A stretch of 46,904 nucleotides of DNA from Emiliania huxleyi CCMP1516 (lineage: Eukaryota > Haptophyta > Isochrysidales > Noelaerhabdaceae), in NCBI RefSeq assembly GCF_000372725.1, contig NW_005200982.1, forward strand, positions 783,424-830,327, in the 5' to 3' direction. The notes below the pieces were generated by a model. The model saw nothing but the letters and a program-made list of their open reading frames with translations, did no database searches and was not told the origin of the DNA. A program made the translations under genes and the position numbers. The first letter of the stretch is position 1, and every line of letters starts with the position of its first letter. This document shows positions 1 to 11,300 of the stretch, one piece after another.

Positions 1-49
1 GACCACCCTCCTCCTAGCTCACCCCCGCCCGTCCCTCCCCCCTCTAGAG

Positions 50-839
50 CTGATCGGGACCACCCTCCTCCTCGTTGCCGACGAGACGTGCCGCGCCGGC
101 GCGTGGATGATCGACTTTGGCGAGATTGCGCCGAGATGCCGCCGAGATGCCGCCGAGATGCCGCCGAGATGCCGCCGAGATGCCGCCGAGATCTTCCGCC
201 CCTCCCGCCGCCCGCCCCTCGGTGAAGCGCCTCGCTCGTCCGACCGCTGGCTAACCTGGATTCAATGGCGGCCAGGCGTGACGCGCGAGGCTCCGGCGCC
301 GCTGCAGCACGACGTGCCGTGGGTGCCTGGGAACCGCGAGGACGGGTGCTTGCGACACCTCTGCGACACCTCCGCGACACCTCCGCGACACCTCCGAGAC
401 ACCTCTCAGACACCTCCCAGGCACCTCCCAGACACGTCCGAGGCACCTCGTGCTCCGCTGCTCGCCATCCCTCGCGCACCTCCCATCACCTCTTCTCCAA
501 GGCCCTTCTCTTCTCTTCTCTTCTCTTCTCTTCTCTTCTCTTCTCTTCTCTTCTCTTCTCTTCTCCAAGGGCCGCACGCCCCTGTGCCTCCGCGCGCACC
601 GCCGCCTCCTGACGCGCCCGCAAGGCGTGCGCCTGACGCGTCCACGACATGTCCACGACGCGTCCACGACACGCCAACGACGCGTCCACAACATGTCCAC
701 GACGTGTCCACGACATGTCCACGACGCGTCCACGACATGTCCACGACATGTCCACGACATGTCCCTCAGGTACTTGCTCGGGCTGGCGAGCCTCACCGAG
801 ATGCTGCAGGAGCTGGTGGCGGCCGACGAGTGGGACTGA
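50..839 (+). CDS. Inositol 1,4,5-trisphosphate 3-kinase-like, 3' end (last three exons)
   Basis: Partial gene running in from the left edge. Exons 50-127, 290-345 and 770-839 join to 204 bases in one frame (67 residues and a TGA stop). The peptide carries the C-terminal signature of IP3 3-kinases: LIGTTLLLVAD, then WMIDFGE (the IDFG metal-binding motif), then LQHDVPW and GNREDG, then YLLGLASLTEMLQEL. The family phosphorylates soluble inositol phosphates, typically Ins(1,4,5)P3, in the cytosol. The intron at 128-289 reads as GC-AG, phase 0, and the one at 346-769 as GT-AG, phase 2. Both are stuffed with tandem repeats. An upstream intron ends at base 49, and bases 1-15 repeat 58-72 exactly, as if that intron began with a copy of this exon. 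A single long open frame across the repeats is not the protein. Identification is strong; substrate preference is inferred. Confidence 0.86.
128..289 (+). repeat. Intron minisatellite, GCCGAGATG type
   Basis: The first half of this IP3-kinase intron is a perfect array of the 9-base unit GCCGAGATGCC-like (about 128-190). The same motif, in either orientation, fills introns of the SET gene (about 24880-25092, minus strand) and the first long intron of the NRPS-like gene (15257-15357). Confidence 0.8.
346..769 (+). repeat. Intron with three stacked tandem arrays
   Basis: The intron contains three arrays in order: GACACCTCC-like units (about 353-430), a CTTCT pentamer array (about 504-565), and a palindromic array of CCACGACATGTCCACGACG units (about 639-765). 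The donor region (gtgcttgc) resembles the start of the next exon (gtacttgc). Confidence 0.85.
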
Positions 840-2762
840 GAGGTGCGCACTCACAGACCAAGGAAGGTCCTGCATCACTTCACCTCCCCTGGCCGAGCTG
901 CGGCTCGTCAGTGTCTGGTACGATCTCAGCAGTGCTCTCCGTCCTCACCCGTCACCCACACGCACTCGCGCGGCCAACCCGCGCGTTCCCCGCCTTGCGT
1001 GTGGCATGCCGTGGGGCGCCCGCCTGGCTCACGGGGTGTGGAGAGGCGAGGCACTGCCCACCGTTTACTCCACCACTCTGCGTGCGCGTTGAGACATTAC
1101 CTCACCCCCTCCCCCCCCTCCCTTCACCCTCCCAGGCCCGCGCTGCGGCGTCGCGGCAGCCCCGACTAGTGGTAGACGTCGACACTTCGATCATTCTTCG
1201 GGTTATAGTTAGCGGTTAGGGCAGGAGGCCACCGCGCCAGCAGCGGGTGCGGCGGATGAGCGCCACGGCGCGACGGGGTAGCGAGCGCTCTCTCCGGGGC
1301 CGCGGCCCGTGCATCTTGCATGTCTTGTACACGTTGTGACACGCGATCTCGGTGTGCATGGAAAATTTTGCTCACGAGGCGTGGTAAGGGTAAGCAACAG
1401 GTAAGGTGAGCGGTACGATTTTCTTTTTTCGTTCTTCCTTCACCTCCTTCGCGTCAGTCCGCTCGCGGAGTGCGGAGTAATGCAAGAGATCGGAAAAAAG
1501 GAATGCAAGAGAGTATCACGTCAGTCTCGCGGAATGCAACAGTCTCGTGGTCGTGCCGCTGAGGGAAACCAGGGTCCGCGTCCGGGGGCTGGCTCGGCGC
1601 TCGGCTGTGTCCTGACTCCTGTGAGAGAGTTCTTACTTGATCTCTTGCATTCCTTTTCCGACGATCGTTCATCGTATCCGAGAATATCTCACTTCTCAGA
1701 AATTCTTCTGTCCCGTTTATATATATATATATAAAGAAAGTATAATAAAAAGGGAGCGGACGTAAGTAACCACCGTATGACGTGAGTAAGCAGGAGTATA
1801 ATTGTGTAAAATGCTCCCGCGGCGTTTGACATTTTTTTACCTCTGTAGATACACGCCGCCACAGACAGGGGTTCCAGCTTGCTGAAATGCGAAAATCACG
1901 GTCGCGTCCAAAAAGTCGGGCATTTTCTTTCAGTGTGCATTTTCGGAGGACATACATGTGGACATGTGGAGTAAGGGGTCGATCATATTCGTATGTATCG
2001 GCCGTCCCTATAAGTAATCTCAATGGAAATAGGGTTATAATCTCATGTTCACAGCAATTATGCGCGCCTTTTTTTCACCACCTGAGATCCCAAATCCCAT
2101 CCCTGCAATTGGGACCTGCCTCTTGACATCCGACCTGCCCACTCTGCTTGTGGTCCTGCCCTGCCGCATACTGCCGCACAACTGCCCTGCCCTGCCCTGC
2201 CCGATCCCCTACCTGCCCCGGGTGTGAAACCCACACTGCCCTGCCCTGCCCTGCCCACACTGCCGAGGTGTGAATACCTGCCCGCTCGCGAGGTCTCGGA
2301 GAAACTTGTGGCCCGCGTATATGCTGTGGGCCCATCCCTCGGCAGCCGTCTACCGTCTTGCAGAAATATGTCGTGAGCTTGGAGTTGGACCTTAGTAATG
2401 CAGAAGCGTGTACACCCGTGAGACTTCGCTTAGGATTGCACACTTGCACAGAAGTTGGGAGGCTCCAAAAATGCTACTAACCCCCTAGTCGGCAAGCCTT
2501 GTCGGCAATGCTTGATCGGTGTCGTGTCCTGTTGGGTGCGCACTTGGAGCACTTGGAGTGCGCTCGTCGAGCAGTAATGATCAAATCTGGGTTGACAACA
2601 TAAATATACAAACATACCGGTACACACAGACAGGCGTACAGACGCGTGGCGGTGTTCAGTCTGCAGAACGGCTGTCTGTGTCGATCGAACCTCACACGTG
2701 TCGCCGAACACTGCTCGCTCGTGCAGAGAACGCCTCATGTGCTGATTCCAATCGCAAGAGCC
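840..2762. other. No gene recognised; repeats only
   Basis: No coherent coding region is visible. The stretch is less GC-rich than the genes. It holds an imperfect inverted pair around 1486-1512 and 1640-1668, a short AT run near 1719-1734, a CCTGC-type minisatellite about 2139-2260, and an inverted fragment of the GCACTCCAAGTGC dispersed repeat at about 2536-2562. Confidence 0.6.
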
Positions 2763-4076
2763 TCACGGGTCGTGACAGAATTCCCAAGACGTGCAGCAAT
2801 GCCGCTCAAGAGCGGTATGGCGAGGTCGCTTGCGCCACAGCGAGCACGCAAGCTGCGCTGGCACCGCCCGGTCGACCTGGACCACTGCCGACTGTACCAT
2901 GCGCCATTGAGGTGCTTTCTTCAGCGAGTGCAAGACAACCGCCTTGGCGTAGGCGCCGGAACGATTCGAAGACGCCCGCAGCCGCGCATGCGGATGCTCA
3001 GAGAGCGTGGCATGCACGCTCGTCAAGCCGCTGGAGCGAAACAGACGGTACGTCATGAACGCAAAGTGCAGATCATCAAAGAGCCGTGGAAACGGCGCGG
3101 AAGGGAATCGGCGCCTGTAGCTTGCCGCGTCGGTTGGAACTGTCCCCACCGCCCACTCCTCGTCATGACGTCTATCGATGTCGCGGAGCAGTGCAGCTGA
3201 CACAGAGCGCGAGTAGGCGACGAATGGCCCTTTGGCGTATGGGAATGGGCCCACAAGCAACGGGTTGAGACATTCTCGCTGGTCCGCTGTCAGCGAAGTA
3301 CCACTCGCATTGGATGCCGCCGCTTGCCTCGCCTGCAAGAATCGAGAGGCCGAGAAGGAGAAGCACGCGGGCGTGCGTGACGCTGGGTCCCACATGCACC
3401 ACTCGCCCCATGCGCCGAAGATGACGCGAGGTCGTGCAACGCGCTGCAGGCGAAATGCGATTGCCTCTGCGTCGAAGAATGCGTCGTCGTCGGCCCGCGC
3501 CACGAATGGCACTGGCTGCGCGAGCGCGTGGCGTAAGAAGGCACACGTCAGAAGAAACGGGCCAACAATTGCGTCATCGCGACGCACCGGAAGAATGAGC
3601 ACGTCTGGAAGGGCACTGTCACTGCTGGCGTTGACGGCCATGACGAACTGCACCCGTGCCCAATAGGCACGTGCTGTGTGTGCTGCTGAGGCGACACGGA
3701 AGTAATTTCGACGCCTCAGGGCCGCGGGCGAAGCAAAGCTGATCACGCCGACGTAGAGCACGGCCGTGGGTGGCGACGGCAGCAGAGGCGTCATCTTCGC
3801 AAGGAGTGTACCCTGAGTCCAGGAATAGAAAGCATAATTGCGAATAGAAAGCATAATTGCGCAGCTGGGCCCCACACACGCACCCGAAGCTCTCTCTGCT
3901 TTGAGAGCGTCTTTGAGGGGGGGGATCGAGAGGAAGGGGGGCTCAAGAGGGCCGCACCTACTCGCAGCGCACGCAGCTTGAGGCCCGGCACCAAGGACAC
4001 CGCAGCACGCCCGTCTCGCCCACGTTGTTTTGGATCTGCGAGGACACAGGCGGCGGCGCGCGAGCGTCAGAAGCAT
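2763..4076 (-). CDS. GT31-like (beta-1,3-galactosyltransferase-type) glycosyltransferase
   Basis: Single open frame of 437 residues. The recognisable part starts near VLYVGVISFASP and includes RRRNYFRVA (the RR-x-IR-x-TW region of GT31 enzymes), VLILPVRRDD, RADDDAFFDAEAI with the DxD-type metal and nucleotide-sugar site, PFPYAKGPFVAYSRSVS, and FDDLHFAFMTYRL (the acidic late motif). Such enzymes transfer a hexose from a UDP-sugar to glycan acceptors in the Golgi. I see no convincing signal-anchor in the first 100 residues. The segment before MTPLLPSPP is low-quality and contains an 18-base tandem duplication (near 3826-3860), so the true start may be MTPLLPS or lie in an upstream exon. Family assignment is reasonable; sugar specificity cannot be read. 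Confidence 0.68.
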   Translation of the reverse strand: MLLTLARRRLCPRRSKTTWARRACCGVLGAGPQAACAASRCGPLEPPFLSIPPLKDALKAERASGACVGPSCAIMLSIRNYAFYSWTQGTLLAKMTPLLPSPPTAVLYVGVISFASPAALRRRNYFRVASAAHTARAYWARVQFVMAVNASSDSALPDVLILPVRRDDAIVGPFLLTCAFLRHALAQPVPFVARADDDAFFDAEAIAFRLQRVARPRVIFGAWGEWCMWDPASRTPACFSFSASRFLQARQAAASNASGTSLTADQRECLNPLLVGPFPYAKGPFVAYSRSVSAALLRDIDRRHDEEWAVGTVPTDAASYRRRFPSAPFPRLFDDLHFAFMTYRLFRSSGLTSVHATLSEHPHARLRASSNRSGAYAKAVVLHSLKKAPQWRMVQSAVVQVDRAVPAQLACSLWRKRPRHTALERHCCTSWEFCHDP

Positions 4077-6937
4077 AAAATGGGACGAGCATGGCGCGGG
4101 CTCGTTTTGGGGGTCGCGGGGGCACAGTAGGCCGCGCGCTCAGCAGCGCTCAGACCGGCAATCCGATTGTGCCAGATTCGCGAATCCTCGGAGCGAGCCG
4201 CTCGCGCGGCGGTCGCAGCACGGCGTGCAGCCGGCACGGGCTCGCTGCAGTGGTGGTTGTGGGGCGAGGCGAGAGGGCCCGCGCGGGCGCAGCTCTCATC
4301 TCGCGCTGCGTCGCGCCGGGCGAGGGGCGAGGCGAGAGGCAACCATGGCAAAAGGTACCTGCAATCTCTTCTGGGGGGGGGGACGCAAAACAGGATCTCG
4401 GCGTTTTCGTGTTGGCTACCTGTACAAGAGAGAGAGAGAGTAGTACAAAAGCGTTCGGCATTACGTTTTTCAGTGTATGTAGCTCTTTCGAACATACCCG
4501 TAGGTGAACTGCTGACAGGGTTTGCGATGAGGAGCGATCCGAACGTGGCATTCGGGTGATCAGACCGCCGAACGAAGCGCAAGCGCTTGGAGCAAGAGAG
4601 CTGCGACGTATCGGTCTCAGACTACTCGAGTAGCACCCCACCTCGCGGGCCGATGTTCTGGCCCAGCGAGGCTGCTGCGGAGCACTCGCGGGCCGATTTT
4701 CTGGCCCAGCGAGGCCGTTGCGGGGCACCCGGCGGCTCGGTTCGCTCCTCATCAGCGCAAACTCGGTCGAGCAGAAAGCAAACAAGGTGTGTGAGTAAAT
4801 AAAGGCGGCGCGGCACGGTAGGGGTCGGCGGTAATAAGGTGGCGCGGCGGCAACAGACGGCAGGCAGGACATTGGATGGCGGTCAAGCTGCGTCGTGGTG
4901 CCCGGTGGGGCGACCAGCGCCGCGCCGAGAAAGCGCGGCGTATGTCCGTGTATATTGCGATCTGCTTCTGGGCCCGGGGTTGTGTTTTGTGATAGAAATT
5001 CTTTGCTGGGCCCGGGATTGTTTTTTTTGCTGGCCGAGTTGCGTTTTAAATTCGTGGGCATCCCCAGGGTTGATTTTTTGTAAATTCTTCTGAGCTCCTC
5101 GGCCCTGGATGTGAGGTTACTGATCGCACTCCAAGTGCTCCAAGTGCTCTTCCCGAGTTGCGTTTTCGCGTGAATGCAATTATGTGGGCCCGGGGATGCG
5201 GGGTTGCCGAGGTCGTGCATTCGTGACTATTCCGTGAATCGGGTTGTGTCAAATTCTATGCTGTTCCTCCAATGTCTGTGAAAATTCGTGCATGCGATCT
5301 CTGGGCCCGGGGCTGCGTTCACGTGAAATTAGACCGGGGCTGTGTTTTGTAAATTTGTCTGGGGCCGATGTGTGAGAGAGAGAGTGTTTGTGCCGATGTG
5401 AGCTTCTTGTTTCTGTGAAAATCTGTGTGCCCGGGGTTGTTTTTTTGTGAACTTGAGCACTTGAGCACTGGATAGGGTCGATTCCGCGTGGTACGGGACC
5501 CCTCGATCGTCTCGCCCTCCCTCGCTGGTGTGTTCATTGGGGGGGGTCATAGCAAACACGGTACAGGATCGAGGTGCACGCTGCAGAAGCAGGGTTTTGT
5601 GAACTGTCAAATCTGGGTAGATGCATTTTCTTTTCTTCTCACTAACAAAAGGTCTGCGACTGTCCGTGCATGCGATCTGGGCCCGGCCGGGGTTGTGTTA
5701 CATTCCTAGCTAAAATCTTTGAGAGAGATTTTTGAAAACCAACACCTACCTCGCGTGGCTGCGGTGCCGTCTGGGGGCCGGAGTTGCGTTTTGCGTGAAG
5801 TCTGTGGGCCTGGGGGGTTGAAACTCTTTGCTTTCTCGACTGTCCGTGCACAGCCGACAGGCACGACGCTGGTGGGACTGGCGCGTGCAGGCAAAAAAGA
5901 AAGAATTTTCTCCCAGTGCTCCCCAGCCACCCCCAGAACCTCTCCGCTGCCACTTCGCTTAATGCTCCCGGCCCAGTGGGGATTTTGGCCTACACAGTGA
6001 CCGTCGAAGGGGACCTAAATGGCCTGCAATGCCATATCTTTTGTGCCTAACTTGTGGGGCACCTTAAAAAACTAGTACCTTAAGGTATGTCGTGGAGTGA
6101 AAAGTTTCTCGATGAGGTGGGGATTTTAGTGGTGGTGAGCAGATTATTCCCCCACATCCCAGATTCTCCAGATCCCCCTTTTAATTCAATTGCGGCCGCG
6201 GGGTTCGCACGGATTACTTTCGCTCGAAGACATACTAGTTTTCTGTGGCGTTCCGAAGAAAAAAATATCCGACGCATGGCGCTGACACAGGGATCAGGGT
6301 TTGCTCGACTTGGACGGACACCGTGCGCGGACGTTGAGGTTAGCGGCGGGCAAGCCAGCGGCGGCGCATCATTTGTTCGAGGAGCTTTGGGCACTAGGAT
6401 TTTAGTGCTGGTGTACGATATCGGTTTACCTGTACAGTGTGAGATCTCACCCGCGCACCGCCCGCCGCTCGCTTCAGCGTCCACGGAAGCCGAAGTCCAG
6501 AATGTGCACGCCATGCATGTCGAGTAGCACAAGCCAACGCCAGCTGGCGGCGGTCACCGGCTCGCTGCGTGCCATGCGAAGAAACTCGAGGGGAACAGGG
6601 GTGCTGCCCATCAGCTGTCGCATCGCAGCACTCGCGTGCGTGGTGCGAAGCGCGGGACCTTTGCGCGCGGCCGGATGTCGCCCCGTCCTCGCCCCTCTCC
6701 TCGCCCTCCTCGCCCCCACTTTCCCCCTCCCCCTCCTCGCCCTCCGCCGTCAGCTCAACCGAGCTGCCAGCACTCGAACCTGACGACCTCCGTAGCACGG
6801 ATTTTCAGTGGTCGATTTTGGCCAAAAAGCCCAATGTGGAACATGTGCATGATATGCGTGGACAATAGACATCGCTCACGTGCCCCCAGAGGGTCCAACG
6901 TCCAAGGACGCGACCCGCGCCAGATCCCGCGGTCTTC
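4077..6937. other. No gene recognised; degenerate repeats
   Basis: Only short frames without family resemblance. Several pieces are diverged copies of one another: GGGCCCGGGGTTGTGTTTTG-type segments near 4972-4990, 5007-5022, 5187-5202, 5303-5318 and 5429-5444, and a tandem pair at about 4643-4675 and 4684-4715 (CGGGCCGAT...TGGCCCAGCGAGG). A minus-strand frame at 6474-6719 (ending LDMHGVHILDFGFRGR) has protein-like composition but matches nothing I know. Confidence 0.5.
5092..5148 (+). repeat. Dispersed repeat, GCACTCCAAGTGC family
   Basis: The segment GGCCCTGGATGTGAGGTTAC followed by GCACTCCAAGTGCTCCAAGT recurs at 27022-27076 and 28796-28858, and in part at 28729-28767 and (inverted) 2536-2562. 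Confidence 0.8.
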
Positions 6938-8137
6938 TCAGTACTCCTCCCACGGGATACCTTGCGACAGGTACGCCAACATCTGCTTCTTGGTCATGGC
7001 GTGCGGCGTGCCGCCATAGCTGTTGTAGATGGCGAGGCCCAGGCAGAAGGTGCCGTCGTCGGTAAGGGTTGGGTCGATCTCCACCTGGTCGGCATACTCG
7101 TCTGGGCCGAGCACCGGCAGCCTGCACGGCGGGAATCGGGAGCTGTCCTTGCGGGACTCCCAGTAGTCGCAGTCGTCGAAGAGGCAGACGGTGCGCATCC
7201 CCCAAGAGACGAGAATGCGCATGTTGGGGTCCCAGTTATCGAACCAGTCTGGCCGCTCGTCCCAGATGCGGGGGAACTCTTTTTCGTGCTCGGCCCGCAG
7301 GGAAGCTTGGGCCCCGTATGCGCAAGGCGGGACAACCATGCCCTTGACGTCTGAGAAGGTGCCAACCCAGCGGACGAGCGTGGGCTCCTCGTAATCGTCT
7401 CCGAACCAGTGCGCCCCCTCGTCCTCGTCGCTGAGCGGCTCCTCGTAGAACATCTCGATCTGCTCGCCCTCCTCGTTCGTCTCGAGGTAGACCTCGCCAT
7501 CGCCACAGCCGCGAGGCTTCTCCGACAACGGACCGGCGAAGGGCTGCCGACGCTGGATCGGCTGCAACGAGACCTCGACCGTGAAGATGAAGTCGGACAG
7601 CTTGGGCCGCGGCGTGGCGCGCGGGCGGCGCGGGCGCTCGAGCCGCCCCTGCGCAAGGAAGAGCGCCCTCCAGCTGCTCGGCACACCCTGAATGCGGACG
7701 AGGCCCGCCACACCGGGGTAGCGCGCGAGGGTCAGCAACTCCCAGATGCGGTCCTCATGCCGCTGCGTGACATCCAGCCAGGCATGGCACAGGAGCGACA
7801 TGGTTCGCACGGCCTGCAGCGCGTCGAGCAGCTGCGCACGTGTGATCGCGCCCACCGCGGGCGGCGGTATGGCCTTGTACAGCGCCTTGTCCTCGGGTGA
7901 GAGCTTCCCGTGCTCGTCTTCGCACAGGTCGTAGGTGACCCTCCCGTCCTTGCGCGAGAAGCGCGTGCCGAGGATGGGCTCGCCCGACTTTTCGCACCGT
8001 ATCCCCGGATGGACGAGCAGCGAGGCGTAGAGCTCGCGGCCAGCGTCGTAAGAACGGCCGCATGCGGCGGCGCCCTGAACAATGGCTGACACGAGCTCCT
8101 CCGGCAGGTCGTTGAGCGACATCCTGAGCGGAGCCAC
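6938..8137 (-). CDS. F-box-like protein with degenerate ZZ-type domain
   Basis: Single exon, 399 residues from MAPLRMSLND; MSLND six codons in is an equally good start. An F-box-like segment opens the protein (LNDLPEELVSAIVQGA, residues 7-25). Residues 41-77 read HPGIRCEKSGEPILGTRF followed by GRVTYDLCEDEHGKL, the layout of a ZZ zinc finger (HxGIxC, xxIxGxR, YDLC), but several expected zinc cysteines are replaced. A second helical F-box-like stretch (MSLLCHAWLDVTQR) precedes a 220-residue acidic C-terminal domain I do not recognise, ending PWEEY. By family analogy it could be a substrate adaptor of an SCF-type ubiquitin ligase; this is inference. Codon use is strongly GC3-biased, like the other genes. 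Confidence 0.65.
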   Translation of the reverse strand: MAPLRMSLNDLPEELVSAIVQGAAACGRSYDAGRELYASLLVHPGIRCEKSGEPILGTRFSRKDGRVTYDLCEDEHGKLSPEDKALYKAIPPPAVGAITRAQLLDALQAVRTMSLLCHAWLDVTQRHEDRIWELLTLARYPGVAGLVRIQGVPSSWRALFLAQGRLERPRRPRATPRPKLSDFIFTVEVSLQPIQRRQPFAGPLSEKPRGCGDGEVYLETNEEGEQIEMFYEEPLSDEDEGAHWFGDDYEEPTLVRWVGTFSDVKGMVVPPCAYGAQASLRAEHEKEFPRIWDERPDWFDNWDPNMRILVSWGMRTVCLFDDCDYWESRKDSSRFPPCRLPVLGPDEYADQVEIDPTLTDDGTFCLGLAIYNSYGGTPHAMTKKQMLAYLSQGIPWEEY

Positions 8138-8184
8138 AAAAAATATCTTCGTCCGTGCCGGATGGGGAGCGTCCTAGATTGCTT
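8138..8184. other. Short upstream region of the F-box gene
   Basis: Presumed 5' untranslated or promoter region on the minus strand, cut off by the retroposon fragment that follows. No element recognised. Confidence 0.3.
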
Positions 8185-8275
8185 GCGTGTCGTCATCATC
8201 TGTCTAGCGTCCACCCATACCGCGTTGGTGTCCAGTCCGAGCCTGGCTGTTCTTCACCTTTCTACCTAACTACCT
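8185..8275 (+). mobile_element. Retroposon 3' fragment with TACC tail (copy 1)
   Basis: About 90 bases matching the 3' end of a 270-base dispersed element seen at 34958-35236 (minus) and 38571-38844 (plus), and again truncated at 27088-27150. All four copies share the same 3' end with CTACCTACCTACC and differ at the 5' end, as expected from target-primed reverse transcription with 5' truncation. Confidence 0.78.
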
Positions 8276-8319
8276 ATTGGCTCAAAAGGGTCTCGCACTA
8301 ACTAGGCGAGAGAGATTTT

Positions 8320-8332
8320 CAATACCAAACAA
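8320..8332 (+). repeat. Target-site duplication, left copy
   Basis: CAATACCAAACAA, repeated exactly at 11842-11854 on the other side of the retrotransposon insertion. Confidence 0.88.
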
Positions 8333-11300
8333 ATCCTGAGTGAGGGAGGGTGTAGAGAGAGAGAGAGAGAGAGATGTGGGAAGGATTGGGCATGGACTTG
8401 ACCGAGGGGCGACGACGAGCGCGAGCGAGCTCAGTGCGATGGCTCTTGGGCTTCGGGGAATACTGGAGAGAATAAGGGAAGCTCGGAGTAACGGTATAAG
8501 TCACAAGATTCGTGGTGAGTGGGTAGTCTTTGCGATGGTGGACAGTGAGACCTGCGTCAAAGGGATGGAGAAGGCATGGAGGAGCAGGGATGATACTTGG
8601 CTAGTTGGGGAGCAGGATGGTGATCTTCTCGAGACAATCAACAACTTGAGGTGGGAATTGTGGAAGACGGTCAGAGGTTTGGTTATCATCTGTCAGGTGC
8701 CAGGACATGCTAAGGGTGTTGGAGGAATCTCGGCTGTGGCGATGGTGGATGCAGTGGCGAAGTGGGCGGCGGAAGGGGTCCCGAGGGAGCCAGATCTGCT
8801 TGTGCGACGATCGATCGCAACTATGATGGGAGTCACAGACTACGGTCGGGTGGATGGAGGGGGTCAGGACACACTCAGCTCACTTGCGATAGGAGGAAAG
8901 GTGTTCTCAGAGGTGGCTAAGCGACTCCAGATGCTGTGGGCAAGAGAGATGATTCAGGAAAAGCTACGGGATGAGGATCACAGTGGACGCAATCACATGC
9001 TATTAGACTTGGCTAGGGCGGGGATTACTACTGTGGAGAGTGGGGAGGAGGCAAGGTGGACGACAATCAGGAGTCTACTTCTCAAAGGTGTGGGGGCGAG
9101 GGCGCGACCCAGTGGTGAAAAGTGTGGATATTCAGCAATGCTACAGACAATTGGGGCTTCTAGAGTCAACTGGAAAATGGACAAGTGCAAGTGTGGGCAG
9201 GTTCACGACGTAAGACACTTCATCTTGGGAGAGGGTGGGTGTCAGTTATGCATGAGTCAAGAGGTGAGAAGGGCTTTTAGAGAAGGGTGCAGCGATCTCT
9301 CAACTAAAGTCCTGGGGCTAGACTTGGTGCCAGACGACGAGGCAGGGAGATGTGGTCAGGACCTGGAGTGGGCGTCGGATATTCTCTTTGGGGACAAGTC
9401 CTACATGGTGACGAGAGACTCAGATGGGGACCGGATGTGGGTGCGGGCGGCCTCAACGGTGTTGCTGGGGTGCATGCTCCATCCAGGATTGAGTGCCCTG
9501 CAGCAAGGGGTGGATAACTTCAGACAAAGGAAGGCGGATGCTGACAAGTTTGGTCGAGAACGAGGACGACTTCACTGGACGCTTGAGAGGGCGAGCGCGG
9601 TGGGAAGCGTGGAACACAGAGAAGGAGAGGAGTCATCCGGGGAGGAGGGTGGTGGCGATGCATCGACGAAAGAAGAAGGGACGGAGGCGGCAGGGATGGG
9701 GCGATCGGATGAGCACAGAGAGGAGGGAGGAGAGGGGAAAGGAGAGGACGCTGAGCACTTTGACTCTGCGCCATGGATGGGTGAGCAGCGCGAGGAGGCA
9801 GGTGGGAGCAACCGAAGGATGATGGAGACGATTGTAGTGGAGGCGCTGAGAAATCTATGGGGAAATATCAACGAGGAACTGCTGGTGTACGAGGAGAGGC
9901 TGGAGGAGGTCGCGCAACAGGGGGAGGAGAAGCGGCGCAGGGAGACAGGAAGTCGTCGTGTACGTGCGAACGAAGATGATTTGTACCGTCGAGGACAAGG
10001 GGCTCGCTTGGTGGAAGGGGCCGTGAGGGAGATGGTGCCGAGAGGGGAGGAGGCGCGGATGGAGACGTCAGCTAAGAGAGAGAGGGCCAAGGTGCAGGAA
10101 AAGAAGACGAGATCGGTGCGGAGCGCTGAGACCTTACTTCAGATGGGGCCTTTTGGGTGGCGATGCTTTGTGGGCGGACAGAGGGTGGATGCAATTCGGG
10201 ATGCGGAAGTGCAAAAGCACATGGTGAGCGGGTTGGACGGACGCTATATGAGTGGAGAGGGGACTGGAAGGGTGGAGAAATGGCTGCGTCAGAGCGAGGA
10301 ACGGGAGGAGAAGGCGATTCAGTGGTCGTTGGAGGAGAGCAATCGGCGGGTGAGAGAGGAGAGGAGGCAAGCGGAGGCGGATCAGAGCGAAGAAACACAG
10401 ATTTCGGAATCAGACTCGAGCGGATGCGAGGAGGAGGTGGAGACGTGGAAGCGTTATGGACGACGGAAGGGGCAGAAGAAGGCGCGGGTGGATAGAGCAG
10501 CAATGATTTCAGATTCAGGATGGGGTCAAGGCAGTCAATCAGTCGATCAGTACATGAGTCAGTCAGTGGACCAGGCAGTCAGTGGTGAGCAGAGAGGAGA
10601 AGTTCAGATGGAAGTGGAGAGCGGAGGCGATAGCGGGGCAGCGGGGAGCAGCGGGCAGAGTGGGATCGATAGAGGGGAGTCGAGAGGAGACATGGTGGGA
10701 GGAGGGAGCTATGGTGAGGAGGACGACGAGCTTATGCTGGAGTACATGGGGAACGAGGGCGTGGGCAGCGAGGAGATCGACAAGTTCATGGGGTGGACGA
10801 CGGTGGACTTGCGAGGGGAGCGTTTCAGTGGGCCAAGGCCGAGTGACGTTAATCAGGCTAAACGAAGCAGGGGTCGACGAGGAGGAGCAACTGGAGTGAG
10901 GCGAGCAGCGATGCAAGCTACGAGGAAGGGGAACGACTAGAACGTGTTCGTGATGAGACTGTGACCAGTCGACCGTCGTGCGACTGGCTGTCTAAGCCTG
11001 GCGCCGACCCGGTGTTTTGCACACCCACCTTCTGTTCAGTCGACGCTCGTTCGTCCACTGAGAACTCAGTGGTTGTCACCACTTTGTATGCTTTTAATAT
11101 TAACCTTGCGAACTCGTCCCCCCCGGCAGGGCTATGCAACCGTGACCAGTGTGTGCTGTCTACGCCTGATCCAGGCGTGAAATCTGCCGATGCGTGATCT
11201 GTGTGTGGGCCGCTCTGTGAGGGGTCCAGGCATTGTCCGACGGGTAGGGGGTCTGTGCCCGGGCGGTGTCCGGTGCGGAGTCTCTCTCTGATCCCGCCTG

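Noticed and set aside
107..1219. Single 370-residue open frame across the IP3-kinase end
   Set aside because: It translates intron minisatellites (APRCRRDAAEMPP, HLRDTS, STTCPRRVHD). Only three short exons match the kinase.
1454..2023. 189-residue minus-strand frame
   Set aside because: Lies in a less GC-rich spacer, contains a translated TATATA run and has no family resemblance.
8270..8290. TTGGCTCAA resembling the end of a dinoflagellate spliced leader
   Set aside because: Only nine bases match and no exon follows; the site is between a retroposon tail and a LINE target site.
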